Source: Knoellia sinensis KCTC 19936 (lineage in GTDB: Bacteria; Actinomycetota; Actinomycetes; Actinomycetales; Dermatophilaceae). Taken from it: a stretch of 64,000 bases of DNA. The position numbers and the translations under genes are program-made. The notes below the pieces were generated by a model, which made no database searches, was not told the DNA's origin, and was given only the letters and a program-made list of their open reading frames with translations. This document shows, one piece after another, positions 26,706 through 36,629 of the stretch. Where the stretch lies: contig NZ_AVPJ01000003.1 of assembly GCF_000768705.1 (NCBI RefSeq), positions 248,001-312,000 on the forward strand, in the 5' to 3' direction. Numbering within the stretch: the stretch's first letter is position 1; each line of letters begins with the position of its first letter.

Positions 26706-29185
26706 CAGGAATCCACCTTGGTGACGGAGACGCGGATGCCCGGGGCGTCGCCGAGGGTGCTCCGCAGGTCACACCCGTCGGAGTTCGTCGGGAGCCAGAC
26801 GACATGGTCGGCCATCTGGACGATCGCCACGGGGACGGTGACGGTGACGTTGCCGGCCACGACGTTGACGACGTCGCCGGCAGCGACGCCGAGCGACTCC
26901 GCGGTCGCGGCCGAGACCTTTGCCGCGGCCTTGGGCGCGGTTCCGGCCAGGAACGGCTCGCCGTCCTGGAGGGAGCCCTGGTCGAGCAGGTGGCGCCAGG
27001 TCGCGAGGACCAGGTGACCGTCCTCGGCGCTCGGCACCTCGCCGGCCTCCACGGTGGGAGCCGAGACGCGCTCGCCCGTGTCCGGGCCAAGACGCTCCAT
27101 CTCCGCGCGGACCTCGGCGACCGTCCGGCAGCCCAGGAACTCGCCCATCTCGTCGGCGAGCATGTCCAGGGCGCGGTGGTCACTGACGTAGCCGGTCTCG
27201 AGGGCACGCTCGAAGGTGCGGACGCGTCCCTCCCAGTCGACGAAGGTTCCGGCCTTCTCGGCGTGGACCGCCACGGGCAGGACGACGTCGGCCACGGCAG
27301 TCACGGCGGACTCACGAACCTCGAGCGACACGACGAAGGGTGCATCGAAGGCGGCAGCGGCGCTGGCACGACCGAAGTCGAGTGGATCGACGCCACCCAC
27401 GACGAGTGCTCCGATGTCACCGGTGCGGGCTGCTTCGAGGATCGCCGCACCGTCACGCCCGGCAACGTCCGGAAGACCGATGACGCCCCAGGCCGAGGCG
27501 ACCTCGGCGCGAGCCGTGGCATCGGCGACCGAGCGTCCTCCCGGGAGGAGGCCAGGCAGCGCTCCGGCTTCCAGCGCACCGCGTTCACCCGCACGACGCG
27601 GGATCCAGGCGAGGCGTGCACCGGTGGTCTCGGCGAGTCGAGCGGCCGCACTGAGCGCGCCGGGAACGGTCGCGAGGCGCTCGCCGACGAGGATGATCGC
27701 CCCTTCAGCGCGCAGTGCCTCGGCGGCGTCCCGCACGGTGTCGGGGCCTTCGCCCGCCGCACCGCTGGCGGAGCCGAGCGCGAGCGCGTCGAGCACCTCG
27801 GGCTCGGTCCCCGGAGCGGTGGGGATGAGGTGACCGGAGACCTTGGCGAGCCCGCGAGTCGCGACGGGCGACACGGCATACACGGCCGTCTTGTTCTTGC
27901 GCGACGCCTTGCGAAGACGAAGGAAGACGATCGGGCTCTCGTCCTCGGGCTCGAAGCCCGCGAGGACAACGGTCTTGGCCTTCTCGAGGTCGTCGTAGGT
28001 GACTGATCCACCCTGGGGGCCGGTGCCGACGACGTGCGATGCGAGGAACTCGGCCTCCTCGGCCGAGTGCGGGCGCGAGCGGAAGTCGATGTCGTTGGTG
28101 CCGAGCACGGCGCGCGCGAACTTGCCGTAGGCGTAGGCGTCCTCGGCGCTGACCCGGCCACCGACGAGCACACCGACACCGTGGGCGCCGCGGAGGCCCC
28201 TGGCGGCGAACTCGAGAGCCTCGCGCCACGAGACGACCCGGAGGTCGCCGTTGTCGCGAATCATCGGGAGCTCGAGTCGATCCGGCGTCGTGGCGTACTG
28301 GAAGGCCCAGCGGCCCTTGTCGCAGTTCCACTCCTCGTTGACCGCCGGGTCGTTGGCCGCCATGCGGCGCAGGACCGAGCCACGACGGTGGTCGGTGCGC
28401 GTCGCACAGCCTGCGGCGCAGTGCTCGCAGACGCTCGGGGTGGAGACGAGGTCGAACGGACGGGCACGGAAGCGGTAGGCCGCGCCGGTGAGCGCACCGA
28501 CCGGGCAGATCTGGACCGTGTTGCCCGAGAAGTAGGACTCGAAGGGCTTCTCCTCGTAGATGCCGACCTGCTGGAGGGCGCCGCGCTCGACGAGGGCGAT
28601 GAACGGGTCACCCGCGACCTGCTCGGAGAAGCGCGTGCAACGCGCACAGAGGACGCAGCGCTCGCGGTCGAGGAGGACCTGGCTCGAGATGTTGATGGGC
28701 TTCGGGTAGGTCCGCTTGATGTCGTCGAAGCGGCTCACCGGGCGGCCGTTGCTCATCGCCTGGTTCTGCAGGGGGCACTCGCCACCCTTGTCGCAGACCG
28801 GGCAGTCGAGCGGGTGGTTGATGAGGAGCAGCTCCATGACACCCTGCTGCGCCTTGTCCGCCACCGGCGAGCTGTGCTGGGTCTTGACCTCCATGCCGGG
28901 CGAGACCGCCATGGTGCACGAGGCCTGGGGCTTCGGCATGGGGCGGAGCTGGCCGTCGGGGCCGGGCGTCGCGACCTCGACGAGGCACTGGCGGCAGGCG
29001 CCGACCGGCTCGAGGAGCGGGTGGTCGCAGAAGCGCGGGATCTCGATCCCCGCCTCTTCGGCGGCGCGGATGACGAGGGTGTTCTTGGGAACGGACACGT
29101 CGATGCCGTCGATGGTGAGATCCACCATCTCGACGGCGGGCTTCTCGTCCACCGTCTTGGTCTTGTCGTTCGAGGTCACAGTCAT
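26705..29185 (-). CDS. nuoG: NADH-quinone oxidoreductase subunit G
   Basis: This 826-residue iron-sulfur subunit has an N-terminal 2Fe-2S domain (cysteines in '[18 protein letters not shown]'), a His-Cys3 cluster ('[17 protein letters not shown]'), a 4Fe-4S motif ('[11 protein letters not shown]') and a further 4Fe-4S site ('[10 protein letters not shown]'). A molybdopterin-oxidoreductase-like domain follows, without a cofactor expected. The ATG at 29185 overlaps the nuoF stop. The frame extends to 29434 only antiparallel to the nuoF end. Confidence 0.95.
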   Translation of the reverse strand: MTVTSNDKTKTVDEKPAVEMVDLTIDGIDVSVPKNTLVIRAAEEAGIEIPRFCDHPLLEPVGACRQCLVEVATPGPDGQLRPMPKPQASCTMAVSPGMEVKTQHSSPVADKAQQGVMELLLINHPLDCPVCDKGGECPLQNQAMSNGRPVSRFDDIKRTYPKPINISSQVLLDRERCVLCARCTRFSEQVAGDPFIALVERGALQQVGIYEEKPFESYFSGNTVQICPVGALTGAAYRFRARPFDLVSTPSVCEHCAAGCATRTDHRRGSVLRRMAANDPAVNEEWNCDKGRWAFQYATTPDRLELPMIRDNGDLRVVSWREALEFAARGLRGAHGVGVLVGGRVSAEDAYAYGKFARAVLGTNDIDFRSRPHSAEEAEFLASHVVGTGPQGGSVTYDDLEKAKTVVLAGFEPEDESPIVFLRLRKASRKNKTAVYAVSPVATRGLAKVSGHLIPTAPGTEPEVLDALALGSASGAAGEGPDTVRDAAEALRAEGAIILVGERLATVPGALSAAARLAETTGARLAWIPRRAGERGALEAGALPGLLPGGRSVADATARAEVASAWGVIGLPDVAGRDGAAILEAARTGDIGALVVGGVDPLDFGRASAAAAFDAPFVVSLEVRESAVTAVADVVLPVAVHAEKAGTFVDWEGRVRTFERALETGYVSDHRALDMLADEMGEFLGCRTVAEVRAEMERLGPDTGERVSAPTVEAGEVPSAEDGHLVLATWRHLLDQGSLQDGEPFLAGTAPKAAAKVSAATAESLGVAAGDVVNVVAGNVTVTVPVAIVQMADHVVWLPTNSDGCDLRSTLGDAPGIRVSVTKVDS

Positions 29186-30495
29186 GCGGTCACTCGGTCC
29201 TTGTGGAAGAGCGTGGACTCTTTCCGGTCGAAGGGGCAGTGGCCCTGCGTGAGGTGCGCGATGTATTCGTCGCGGAAGTACTGGATCGAGCTCGTGATCG
29301 GGCTCGTCGCTCCATCGCCGAGCGCACAGAAGCTGCGGCCCAGGATGTTGTCGCAGATGTCGAGGAGCTTGTCGAGGTCCTCCTCGGACCCCTGCCCGTG
29401 CTCGAGCCGACCGAGGATCTGCTTGAGCCACCACGTGCCCTCACGGCACGGGGTGCACTTGCCGCAGGACTCGTGCTTGTAGAAGTCGGTCCAGCGGTCG
29501 ACGGCGCGCACGACACAGGTCGTCTCGTCGAAGATCTGCAGGGCGCGGGTGCCGAGCATGGACCCCGCCGCCGCGACGGACTCGAAGTCCAGCGGGGTGT
29601 CGAGGTGCTCGGCCGTGAAGAGCGGCGTCGACGAGCCACCGGGCGTCCAGAACTTCAGCGCCTTGTTCTCGTCGCGCATGCCACCGGCCATGTCGAGCAG
29701 CTCGCGCAGCGTGATACCGAGGGGTGCTTCGTACTGGCCGGGGTTCTTGACGTGACCCGACAGGCTGAAGATGCCGAAGCCCTGGGACTTCTCGGTGCCC
29801 ATGTCACCGAACCAGTCTGAGCCGTGGAGCAGGATCGGCGGGACCGACGCAATGGACTCGACGTTGTTGACGACCGTCGGGCGCGCGTAGAGACCGGCAA
29901 CAGCAGGGAACGGCGGCTTGAGGCGCGGTTGGCCGCGGCGGCCTTCGAGGCTGTCGAGGAGCGCGGTCTCCTCACCACAGATGTAGGCGCCGGCGCCGGC
30001 GTGCACGGTGACGTCGAGGTCGAAGCCCGACCCGTGGATGTTCTTGCCCAGGTGACCGGCGGCGTAGGCCTCCTCGACCGCACGCAGCAGTCGGCGGTAG
30101 ACGTGGACGACCTCACCGCGGAGGTAGATGAAGGCGTGGTTGCAGCCGATCGCGAAGGACGTGATCGCCACGCCCTCGATGAGGAACTGCGGCGCCGCCA
30201 TCATGAGCGGGATGTCCTTGCACGTGCCCGGCTCCGACTCGTCGGCGTTGACCACGAGGTAGCGGGGGCCACCGTCCGGCGGGGGCAGGAAGCCCCACTT
30301 CATGCCCGTGGGGAAGCCGGCGCCGCCACGGCCACGCAGGCCGGAGTCCTTGGTCATCTGGACCAGATCAGCCGGGGCCATACCGAGCGCCTTCTTGAGC
30401 GCCTGGTAGCCCTCGTTGCGCTCGTAGGTCTCGAGCGTCCAGCTCTGCGGGTCGTCCCAGAACTTCGTGAGGATCGGCGTCAGCGTGGTGCTCAT
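29182..30495 (-). CDS. nuoF: NADH-quinone oxidoreductase subunit F (NADH/FMN site)
   Basis: This 437-residue subunit oxidises NADH. '[16 protein letters not shown]' binds NADH/FMN, '[13 protein letters not shown]' and '[30 protein letters not shown]' are further FMN/NADH loops, and '[13 protein letters not shown]' with a later Cys ('SFCALGD') binds a 4Fe-4S cluster. The ATG overlaps the nuoE stop by four bases. Confidence 0.96.
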   Translation of the reverse strand: MSTTLTPILTKFWDDPQSWTLETYERNEGYQALKKALGMAPADLVQMTKDSGLRGRGGAGFPTGMKWGFLPPPDGGPRYLVVNADESEPGTCKDIPLMMAAPQFLIEGVAITSFAIGCNHAFIYLRGEVVHVYRRLLRAVEEAYAAGHLGKNIHGSGFDLDVTVHAGAGAYICGEETALLDSLEGRRGQPRLKPPFPAVAGLYARPTVVNNVESIASVPPILLHGSDWFGDMGTEKSQGFGIFSLSGHVKNPGQYEAPLGITLRELLDMAGGMRDENKALKFWTPGGSSTPLFTAEHLDTPLDFESVAAAGSMLGTRALQIFDETTCVVRAVDRWTDFYKHESCGKCTPCREGTWWLKQILGRLEHGQGSEEDLDKLLDICDNILGRSFCALGDGATSPITSSIQYFRDEYIAHLTQGHCPFDRKESTLFHKDRVTA

Positions 30496-31943
30496 GCTTC
30501 GTCGCCCTTCTTCTTGCGGTCGAGCGCATTGGTGAAGCCGGCCGCCGCGGCCGACTCCTCGTCACGGAACCACACTTCGGCCTTGGTGCGGCCGTACCAC
30601 GGCGACTTCGGCGTGTGGAAGAGCATCGAGTTGGCGTTGCCCTTGATGTCCCAGCCGTCGGGACCCGAGCCGTCGGGTCCGGCTTCCACCGTGCCGGCGC
30701 CGAAGGAGGACGTCGAGAAGCCGGCCGGCGCAGCACCGTCGGTCTGCACGACGGGTCCAGTGGACGTGGGCGACGCGGGTGTCCCGGTCGGCGCCGCGTC
30801 ACCCGAGGGCTCTGCCTCCGCAGTGGAGGAGCCGTCGTCAAAGAGCGTCACGGGGGTGGGCTCCGCGGGCGCGCTCGAGGCGGCCTTGTCGTCAGCCTTG
30901 CCCTCGGCCGCCTTGTCGTCAGCCTTGCCATCGGCCTTGTCGTCAGCCTTGTCCCGGGCCCCGGCTTCCGCAGGTGCCTTGTCGTCGGCCTTACCCGCAG
31001 CCTTGTCGTCGGCCTTGGTGGGGGTCGTCTCGGTCGCTGCGGCAGAGCCGGGCTTGCTGGCGGACGAGTGCTCGTCGCCGGTCTTGGGCTCACCGGCCTT
31101 GGGCTCACCGGCCTTGGGCTCACCGGCCTTGGGCTCACCGGCCTTGGGCTCGGACTCACCCTTCGCGGGCGCGGCCGGGCTTGCGTCCGCACCGTTGGTC
31201 GCCCCGGCAGCCGCATCCGCGGACGCAGCGCCAGCGGGAGCCTCCCAACCGTTCTCCTTGGCGACCTCGAGGCCGCGGACCGACGCCGGTCCCGCCCCGA
31301 CGCCCTCGTCCGCAAGACCGTCCGGGAAGCCCGCGAGGACGCGCGACATCTGCTTGAACGTGCACACGCTGTTGGGGCCACGGGTCGGCTTGACCGGGGC
31401 ACCCGAGCGCAGGTCGTCGACGAGCTGGTTCGTGGACTCCGGCGTCTGGTTGTCGAAGAACTCCCAGTTGGCCATGACGACGGGTGCGTAGTCGCACGCC
31501 GCATTGCACTCGATGCGCTCGAGGGTGACCTTGCCGTCGGCCGTGGTCTCGTCGTGACCGATGCCCAGGTGCTGGGAGACCGACTCCCAGATCTCGTCGC
31601 CACCCATGACGGCGCACAGCGTGTTGGTGCAGACCCCGACGGTGTATTCGCCGTTGGGGTGGCGCTTGTATTGCGTGTAGAACGTCGCCACACCCGAGAC
31701 CTCGGCGCGGCTCAGCTCCAGGACCTCGGCGCAGAAGTCGATGCCGCGACCGGTGACGTAGCCGTCGACCGACTGCACGAGGTGCAGCAGGGGCAGGAGC
31801 GCCGAGCGTTTCTGCGGGTAGCGCGAGATGACCTCGGTCGCGTCCGCATGCATCGACGCAAGGACGTCAGCGGCATACGGCTCCTTGGACTCGGCCGGCA
31901 CCGTGAGGTGACCGGCCGCTGTCTGCAATCCGTAGTGCTCCAT
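30492..31943 (-). CDS. nuoE: NADH-quinone oxidoreductase subunit E with repeat linker and C-terminal sunset-like domain
   Basis: Residues 1-~235 are a complete NuoE: thioredoxin-like, with 2Fe-2S ligands C105, C110, C146 and C150. Unlike typical NuoE (about 160-270 residues) this protein is 483 long. Residues ~236-430 are a disordered-looking Ala/Lys/Asp/Glu/Pro linker with five GEPKA-type repeats (about 264-288) and many KADDKA-type repeats (about 310-356). Residues 431-476 ('WDIKGNANSMLFHTPKSPWY', then 'GRTKAEVWFRDEESAAAAGF') match the small domain known as 'sunset'. It overlaps nuoF and shares one base with the nuoD stop. Confidence 0.93.
   Translation of the reverse strand: MEHYGLQTAAGHLTVPAESKEPYAADVLASMHADATEVISRYPQKRSALLPLLHLVQSVDGYVTGRGIDFCAEVLELSRAEVSGVATFYTQYKRHPNGEYTVGVCTNTLCAVMGGDEIWESVSQHLGIGHDETTADGKVTLERIECNAACDYAPVVMANWEFFDNQTPESTNQLVDDLRSGAPVKPTRGPNSVCTFKQMSRVLAGFPDGLADEGVGAGPASVRGLEVAKENGWEAPAGAASADAAAGATNGADASPAAPAKGESEPKAGEPKAGEPKAGEPKAGEPKTGDEHSSASKPGSAAATETTPTKADDKAAGKADDKAPAEAGARDKADDKADGKADDKAAEGKADDKAASSAPAEPTPVTLFDDGSSTAEAEPSGDAAPTGTPASPTSTGPVVQTDGAAPAGFSTSSFGAGTVEAGPDGSGPDGWDIKGNANSMLFHTPKSPWYGRTKAEVWFRDEESAAAAGFTNALDRKKKGDEA
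31081..31155. repeat. 15-base tandem repeat inside nuoE
   Basis: Five copies of GCCTTGGGCTCACCG (first and last degenerate) run head to tail. On the minus strand they encode the pentapeptide repeat K-A-G-E-P. The unit is a multiple of three, so copy-number change would not break the gene. Confidence 0.9.
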
Positions 31944-33370
31944 CAGCGGTCCACGCCTCCCATCACCGGGTCGATGGACGCGACGGCAACGATGACGTCG
32001 GCCACCTGACCCCCCTCGGACAAGGCCGCAACGGCCTGCAGGTTGTTGAAGCTCGGGTCGCGGAAGTGCGCCCGGTAGGGGCGCGTGCCACCGTCGGAGA
32101 CGACGTGGCAGCCGAGCTCACCCTTGGGCGACTCGACCGCGACGTAGGCCTGACCGGCCGGGACCCGGAAGCCCTCGGTGACGAGCTTGAAGTGGTGGAT
32201 CAGGGACTCCATCGAGGTGCCCATGATCTCGCGGATGTGGTCGAGGCTGTTGCCCTGGCCGTCGCTGCCGACCGACAGCTGCGCCGGCCACGCGATCTTC
32301 TTGTCCTCGATCATGACCGGGCCGTTGACCTTCTTGAGCCGCTCGACGCACTGCTCGACGATCCGGAGCGACTGATACATCTCGTCGAGACGGATCCGGA
32401 TGCGGTCGTACGCGTCGGCGTTGGTGCGCGTCACGACCTCGAAGTCATAGGTCTCGTAGCCGCAGTAGGGCTGGCTCTTGCGCAGGTCGTGCGGGAGGCC
32501 GGTCGAGCGGAGCATCGGCCCAGTGATCCCCAGAGCCATGCAGCCTGCGAGGTCGAGGTAGCCGACGTTGACGGTGCGGCCCTTGAGGATCGGGTTCTCG
32601 TTGAGGAGCAGCTCGAGCTCACGCAGTCCCTTGCGCAGCTCACCGACAGTGCTGGAGACGAGGTCGAGGCACCCGTGCGGGAGATCCTGCGCCACACCGC
32701 CGGGGCGGATGTAGGCGTTGTTCATGCGCAGGCCGGTGACGGCCTCGAAGATCCGCAGGATGCGCTCGCGCTCCCGGAAGCCCACGGTCATGACGGTCGT
32801 CGCGCCGAGCTCCATGCCACCGGTGCCGAGGCACACGAGGTGGGAGTTGATCCGGGTCAGCTCCATCATGAGGACGCGGATGATGCTCGCGCGCTCCGGG
32901 ATCTGGTCCTCGATGCCGAGGAGTCGCTCGATGCCCAGGCAGTAGGTCGCCTCCTGGAACATCGGCGTGAGGTAGTCCATGCGCGTGCAGAAGGTCACGC
33001 CCTGCACCCAGTTGCGGAACTCCATGTTCTTCTCGATGCCGGTGTGCAGGTAGCCGATGCCCGCGCGGGCCTCGGTCACCGTCTCACCGTCGAGCTCGAG
33101 GATGAGGCGGAGCACGCCGTGCGTCGACGGGTGCTGCGGCCCCATGTTGACGACGATGCGCTCCTCGTGGAGGGCGGTCGCCTCGTCGACGAGGTCGCCC
33201 CAGTCGCCGCCGGAGGCGTTGAAGACGCGAGCGCCTTCCTCGCGGTCGGCGTCCGTCGTCGCGTACGGATCGGCCTGACCGTCGCCGAGTGCCGAGTGCA
33301 GGCCGGGGCTCTGCTGGTCCGCCGGGATGTCCTCGTAGACCGTGTCGGCTGCGTTCTTTTGAGTGGCCAT
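31943..33370 (-). CDS. nuoD: NADH-quinone oxidoreductase subunit D
   Basis: This 475-residue 49-kDa-type subunit holds the quinone site. '[20 protein letters not shown]' carries the quinone-binding His, with '[16 protein letters not shown]', '[18 protein letters not shown]' and the ending '[35 protein letters not shown]'-type tail (last Asp/Arg conserved). The ATG at 33370 shares one base with the nuoC stop. An N-terminal extension of ~70 residues precedes the conserved core. Confidence 0.95.
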   Translation of the reverse strand: MATQKNAADTVYEDIPADQQSPGLHSALGDGQADPYATTDADREEGARVFNASGGDWGDLVDEATALHEERIVVNMGPQHPSTHGVLRLILELDGETVTEARAGIGYLHTGIEKNMEFRNWVQGVTFCTRMDYLTPMFQEATYCLGIERLLGIEDQIPERASIIRVLMMELTRINSHLVCLGTGGMELGATTVMTVGFRERERILRIFEAVTGLRMNNAYIRPGGVAQDLPHGCLDLVSSTVGELRKGLRELELLLNENPILKGRTVNVGYLDLAGCMALGITGPMLRSTGLPHDLRKSQPYCGYETYDFEVVTRTNADAYDRIRIRLDEMYQSLRIVEQCVERLKKVNGPVMIEDKKIAWPAQLSVGSDGQGNSLDHIREIMGTSMESLIHHFKLVTEGFRVPAGQAYVAVESPKGELGCHVVSDGGTRPYRAHFRDPSFNNLQAVAALSEGGQVADVIVAVASIDPVMGGVDR

Positions 33371-34182
33371 CAGTTGTACGACCTCCGCTCGTCGGGCGGG
33401 GGTACGACCCCACCCTTGTATTCCACGGGGATGCCACCCAGCGGATAGTCCTTGCGCTGGGGGTGCCCCGGCCAGTCGTCCGGCATGAGGATCCGGGTCA
33501 GCGCCGGGTGACCCTCGAAGACGATGCCGAACATGTCCCAGGTCTCGCGCTCGTGCCAGTCGGCGCCGGGCCACGTCTCGACGACCGACGGGATGGTCGG
33601 GTCGGATTCGGGGGCGCTCACCTCGAGCCGCACGCGGCGGTTGTGGGTGATCGACAGCAGGTGGTAGACCGCGTGCAGTTCACGCCCGGCCTCGTTGGGG
33701 AAGTGCACGCCCGAGACGCCGGTGCACATCTCGAACCGCAGGGCCGGGTCGTCGCGCAGGGCGCGGGCGACGGTCGGCAGGGCCTCGCGGGCGACGTGGA
33801 GGGTCAGCTCACCGCGGTCGACGACGACCCGCTCGATCGCAGCATCAAAGGCACTGGATGCCGTGCCGTCAGAGTTCAGAGCGGTCTCGAGGGTGCCCGT
33901 CAGCTCGTCGAAGTAGCTGCCATAGGGCTTCTCGGCGGCGCCGGGGAAGAGGATCGGGGTGCGCAGGCCGCCGTAGCCGGTCGTGTCGCCGCCCTTGGTG
34001 GGGCCGAACATGCCGCGACGCTCGCCGATCTGGACGGGCGACGTGTCACCTGCGGCGTTGGCCGCGGCGAGGTCGAGGTCCGTGGCGTGCAGGTTGCCGG
34101 AATCCACGGTCGGTTCCGGTGGGGTGGCCTTCGGCTCCTCGGGCGCCTTCTCGGCAGACTTCTCAGTGGGCTTGTCGCTCAT
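33370..34182 (-). CDS. nuoC: NADH-quinone oxidoreductase subunit C
   Basis: This 270-residue 30-kDa-type subunit ends with the signature '[27 protein letters not shown]' and '[12 protein letters not shown]'. The first ~60 residues are a variable Lys/Glu/Pro-rich extension usual in actinobacteria. The ATG overlaps the nuoB stop by four bases. It bridges NuoB and NuoD in the peripheral arm. Confidence 0.95.
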   Translation of the reverse strand: MSDKPTEKSAEKAPEEPKATPPEPTVDSGNLHATDLDLAAANAAGDTSPVQIGERRGMFGPTKGGDTTGYGGLRTPILFPGAAEKPYGSYFDELTGTLETALNSDGTASSAFDAAIERVVVDRGELTLHVAREALPTVARALRDDPALRFEMCTGVSGVHFPNEAGRELHAVYHLLSITHNRRVRLEVSAPESDPTIPSVVETWPGADWHERETWDMFGIVFEGHPALTRILMPDDWPGHPQRKDYPLGGIPVEYKGGVVPPPDERRSYN

Positions 34183-34775
34183 GCGAGGAGGTTCTTCCCG
34201 GGCGTGGCGGTGAGGGCGCCGTGGTCGTGGGTCGGCGGCATGAGATGCGTCGGGGTGGCGCGGAGTGCGGCCTCCTCGGCAGCGCGAGCCGCGGCGACAC
34301 GGTTGACGCCCAGCTTCGAGTTCTGGATCTGGTCGTGCAGCTCGATGATCGCGTTGAGCAGCATCTCGGGCCTCGGCGGACAGCCCGGGAGATAGATGTC
34401 GACCGGGATGATGTGGTCAACGCCCTGGACGATCGCGTAGTTGTTGAACATGCCGCCGGAGCTGGCGCAGACGCCCATCGAGATGACCCACTTGGGGTTG
34501 GGCATCTGGTCGTAGACCTGACGGACGACCGGCGCCATCTTGTTGGACACGCGCCCGGCGACGATCATCAGGTCCGCCTGACGGGGGGTCGCCGAGAAGC
34601 GCTCCATGCCGAAGCGGGCAATGTCGTAGTCCGGCGTACCCACGGCCATCATCTCGATGGCGCAGCAGGCCAGGCCGAACGTCGCCGGCCAGATCGAGGC
34701 CTTGCGCATGTAGCCGACGACGTTTTCGAGCGTCGTCAGGACGAAGCCAGCAGGCAGCTTCTCCTCGAGTCCCAT
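34179..34775 (-). CDS. nuoB: NADH-quinone oxidoreductase subunit B (cluster N2)
   Basis: This 198-residue PSST-type subunit binds the terminal 4Fe-4S cluster N2 through C37, C38, C103 ('[10 protein letters not shown]') and C132 ('PGCPPRPE'). It passes electrons to menaquinone. Length and motifs are normal; the last ~35 residues are a variable tail. It is separated from nuoA by an unusual 85-base spacer with tandem repeats, the only sizeable gap in the nuo operon. Confidence 0.96.
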   Translation of the reverse strand: MGLEEKLPAGFVLTTLENVVGYMRKASIWPATFGLACCAIEMMAVGTPDYDIARFGMERFSATPRQADLMIVAGRVSNKMAPVVRQVYDQMPNPKWVISMGVCASSGGMFNNYAIVQGVDHIIPVDIYLPGCPPRPEMLLNAIIELHDQIQNSKLGVNRVAAARAAEEAALRATPTHLMPPTHDHGALTATPGKNLLA

Positions 34776-34796
34776 CAGAGACCCCTTCCAGTCAGT

Positions 34797-34850
34797 TCAG
34801 TCAAAGCACACGGCTCAGTCAAAGCACACGGCTCAGGCAGAGCACAGGGC
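34797..34850. repeat. 18-base tandem repeat in the nuoA-nuoB spacer
   Basis: Two exact copies of an 18-base unit (TCAGTCAAAGCACACGGC, 34797-34814 and 34815-34832) and a third with three or so changes (34833-34850) fill the spacer between nuoA and nuoB. Every other nuo junction is tightly overlapped or within 12 bases, so this insertion stands out. Confidence 0.85.
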
Positions 34851-34860
34851 ACGGAGATCA

Positions 34861-35223
34861 TCAGTCCCACTCGAGTCCCCCGCGCTTCCACACATAGGCG
34901 TAGGCGACGAACACGGTGAGGATGAACAGCACCATCTCGACAAGCGCGAAGAGGCCGAGCTGGTCGAAGGCGACGGCGAACGGGTAGAGGAACACCGACT
35001 CGATGTCGAAGATGATGAAGAGCATCGCCGTGAGGAAGTACTTGATCGGCACGCGACCACCGCCGTGGGCGCGCGGCGTCGGCTGGATGCCGCACTCGTA
35101 GGGCTCGGACTTCGCGCGGTTGTAGCGCTTGGGTCCGACGACGAGGCTCGTACCCACCGACAGCGCTGCGAAGCCGAAGCCGAGCGCGAGGAGGAAGAGG
35201 ATCGGGACGTAGGGGTTGCTCAT
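34861..35223 (-). CDS. nuoA: NADH-quinone oxidoreductase subunit A
   Basis: This 120-residue subunit has three spans. It carries 'SEPYECGIQPT' (the conserved loop near the quinone cavity), 'RVPIKYFLTAMLFIIFDIESVFLYPFA' and 'FVAYAYVWKRGGLEW'. The ATG overlaps the stop of the upstream reductase gene (ATGA), so the reductase and complex I are translationally coupled. Confidence 0.96.
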   Translation of the reverse strand: MSNPYVPILFLLALGFGFAALSVGTSLVVGPKRYNRAKSEPYECGIQPTPRAHGGGRVPIKYFLTAMLFIIFDIESVFLYPFAVAFDQLGLFALVEMVLFILTVFVAYAYVWKRGGLEWD

Positions 35224-36524
35224 CGCTGATCAACTCCCCTTTCGTTGCCAGGGTGTGCGGCGGCGCTGGTCACGCGCCCCATCGTAGAGGTCGTGACGCA
35301 GGTCTCAAGAGCGGCACGGTTCGGCGTGGTGAGGCGCCGGAGGACAAGCTTCATGAGGGCCTCCCGCGGGAGCGCCCACGTCGTGACGGCTCGCGTCACC
35401 GACGGACGTTCGAGGAGGCTGGTTGCGGTGCGTGCGAACCGGCGGTGAGAGCCCAGCGCGTCACGCACAACCGTGTCGTATGCCGTGAGCTCACCTTCGC
35501 GTTCCGCTGCGGTCCCGAGTGCGAGGGCTCGGTCCACCGCGGCCGCCGCGAGGCGCGCGGAGATGAGGGCCGACGCGACGCCTTCACCGGTCCAGGGGTT
35601 CGCGAGACCCGCCGCGTCGCCGAGGCGAAGCACACCGTTCTCGTGCCGTGGAGTGAGGTGTGACCCCGTGGCCAACCGGCCACCCTCGATCGGGCCGGTC
35701 ATCGTCGCCGCGCTGAGTTCCCAGTTGCCGGGAAGCGCCCGGAGCCACTGCTCGAGGACGAAGGCGCACTTCTCGGTCGTGGCACTCGTGTCGCTGGCCA
35801 GGGCACCGACCCCAACCGTGACGTGGCCGTCGCCGCGACCCACGATCCAGCCGTGACCGGGGAGGGTCGCGCCGTCGGCGTCCGCGAGGCGGAGCCAGGA
35901 CTCCACGTGGTCGTCGGTGCCGCGCGGGCTCGCGAAGTCCGCCGTCACCGCGACCGCACCCTCCGACTTTGTGCCCGACTGGGACACCCCCTCCCCCGAC
36001 TTTGTGCCCCACTGGGACAGGCCCAGACCGGACGCGTCGATGACGACACCTGCCTCAATGCGGCTGTCGCGGCCATTTGCCCCGCGTAGCGACACCCCGC
36101 TGACGCGACCCGACTCGTCGGTCGCGAAGCCCGTGACCTCGGAACCGAAGCTGATGTGCACGCCGCGACTCACGGCATACGCGGAAAGGGTCTGGGCCAG
36201 AGCGGAACGCGAGCGGACGAGGCCGTGGACTGGTCGCCCGTCGACGTCGGGCCAGGCCAGCGCGAGGCGCATGCCGCCACCGACGAAGCGGACTCCCGTC
36301 GTGCGGTGCCAGGTGTCGGTCTCCGAGGCGGGGAGGCCCAGGGTCGCGAGCTCGGAGACTGCCGTCGGCGTGAGGGCCTCTGCCGAGTCGGAACCGGAGT
36401 GGTCGGCCGCGCGTTCAAGGACGAGGACGTCGTGTCCGGCTGCGCTCAGGTGTGCCGCAGCAGCGGAACCGGCCGGGCCGGCTCCGATGACGACGACGTC
36501 TGCACGCGCAGTGGCGAGGGTCAC
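35220..36524 (-). CDS. geranylgeranyl reductase family FAD-dependent protein
   Basis: The product is about 434 residues. 'ADVVVIGAGPAGSAAAAHLSAAG' is the FAD loop; 'GLRNP..'-type second FAD motif appears as 'GDAAGLANPWTGEGVASAL'. Family members reduce isoprenoid double bonds, for example in menaquinone tails. It is the first gene of the nuo operon and diverges from nothing; menG lies upstream on the same strand. I prefer the GTG at 36524, seven bases after AAGG, to the GTG at 36530. About 20 residues (SQWGTKSG and a near repeat) are encoded by a DNA repeat inserted after the 'VVIDASGLG' strand. Confidence 0.8.
   Translation of the reverse strand: MTLATARADVVVIGAGPAGSAAAAHLSAAGHDVLVLERAADHSGSDSAEALTPTAVSELATLGLPASETDTWHRTTGVRFVGGGMRLALAWPDVDGRPVHGLVRSRSALAQTLSAYAVSRGVHISFGSEVTGFATDESGRVSGVSLRGANGRDSRIEAGVVIDASGLGLSQWGTKSGEGVSQSGTKSEGAVAVTADFASPRGTDDHVESWLRLADADGATLPGHGWIVGRGDGHVTVGVGALASDTSATTEKCAFVLEQWLRALPGNWELSAATMTGPIEGGRLATGSHLTPRHENGVLRLGDAAGLANPWTGEGVASALISARLAAAAVDRALALGTAAEREGELTAYDTVVRDALGSHRRFARTATSLLERPSVTRAVTTWALPREALMKLVLRRLTTPNRAALETCVTTSTMGRVTSAAAHPGNERGVDQR
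35963..36018. repeat. two tandem half-copies of the GACTTTGTGCCC repeat inside the reductase gene
   Basis: CCGACTTTGTGCCCGACTGG begins at 35963 and CCGACTTTGTGCCCCACTGG at 35996, a 33-base (11-codon) period. The core is shared with the palindromic repeat inside menD at 42464. They lie in frame and add repeated SQ-x-GTKS peptides to the protein. Confidence 0.85.
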
Positions 36525-36539
36525 GAACACACCTTGCTT

Positions 36540-36553
36540 GTGAAAGTCTTCAC
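36540..36553. promoter_or_regulatory. inverted repeat upstream of the nuo-linked operon
   Basis: GTGAA-N4-TTCAC lies about 16 bases upstream of the reductase start, in the 105-base gap before menG. A sequence similar to half of a DtxR/IdeR iron box (GGCGAACCTAA, 36600-36610) lies further upstream. Either could regulate the respiratory operon; both are weak inferences. Confidence 0.3.
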
Positions 36554-36629
36554 GAATACCCGGCCTACTCTATGCAGCCGATTTCGCGCCTCTCACTAAG
36601 GCGAACCTAAGTCGCGAGTCGGGGATCCG

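Noticed and set aside
31081-31155. Short repeats as a possible CRISPR array
   Set aside because: The 15-base units are contiguous without spacers and encode a peptide repeat in nuoE.
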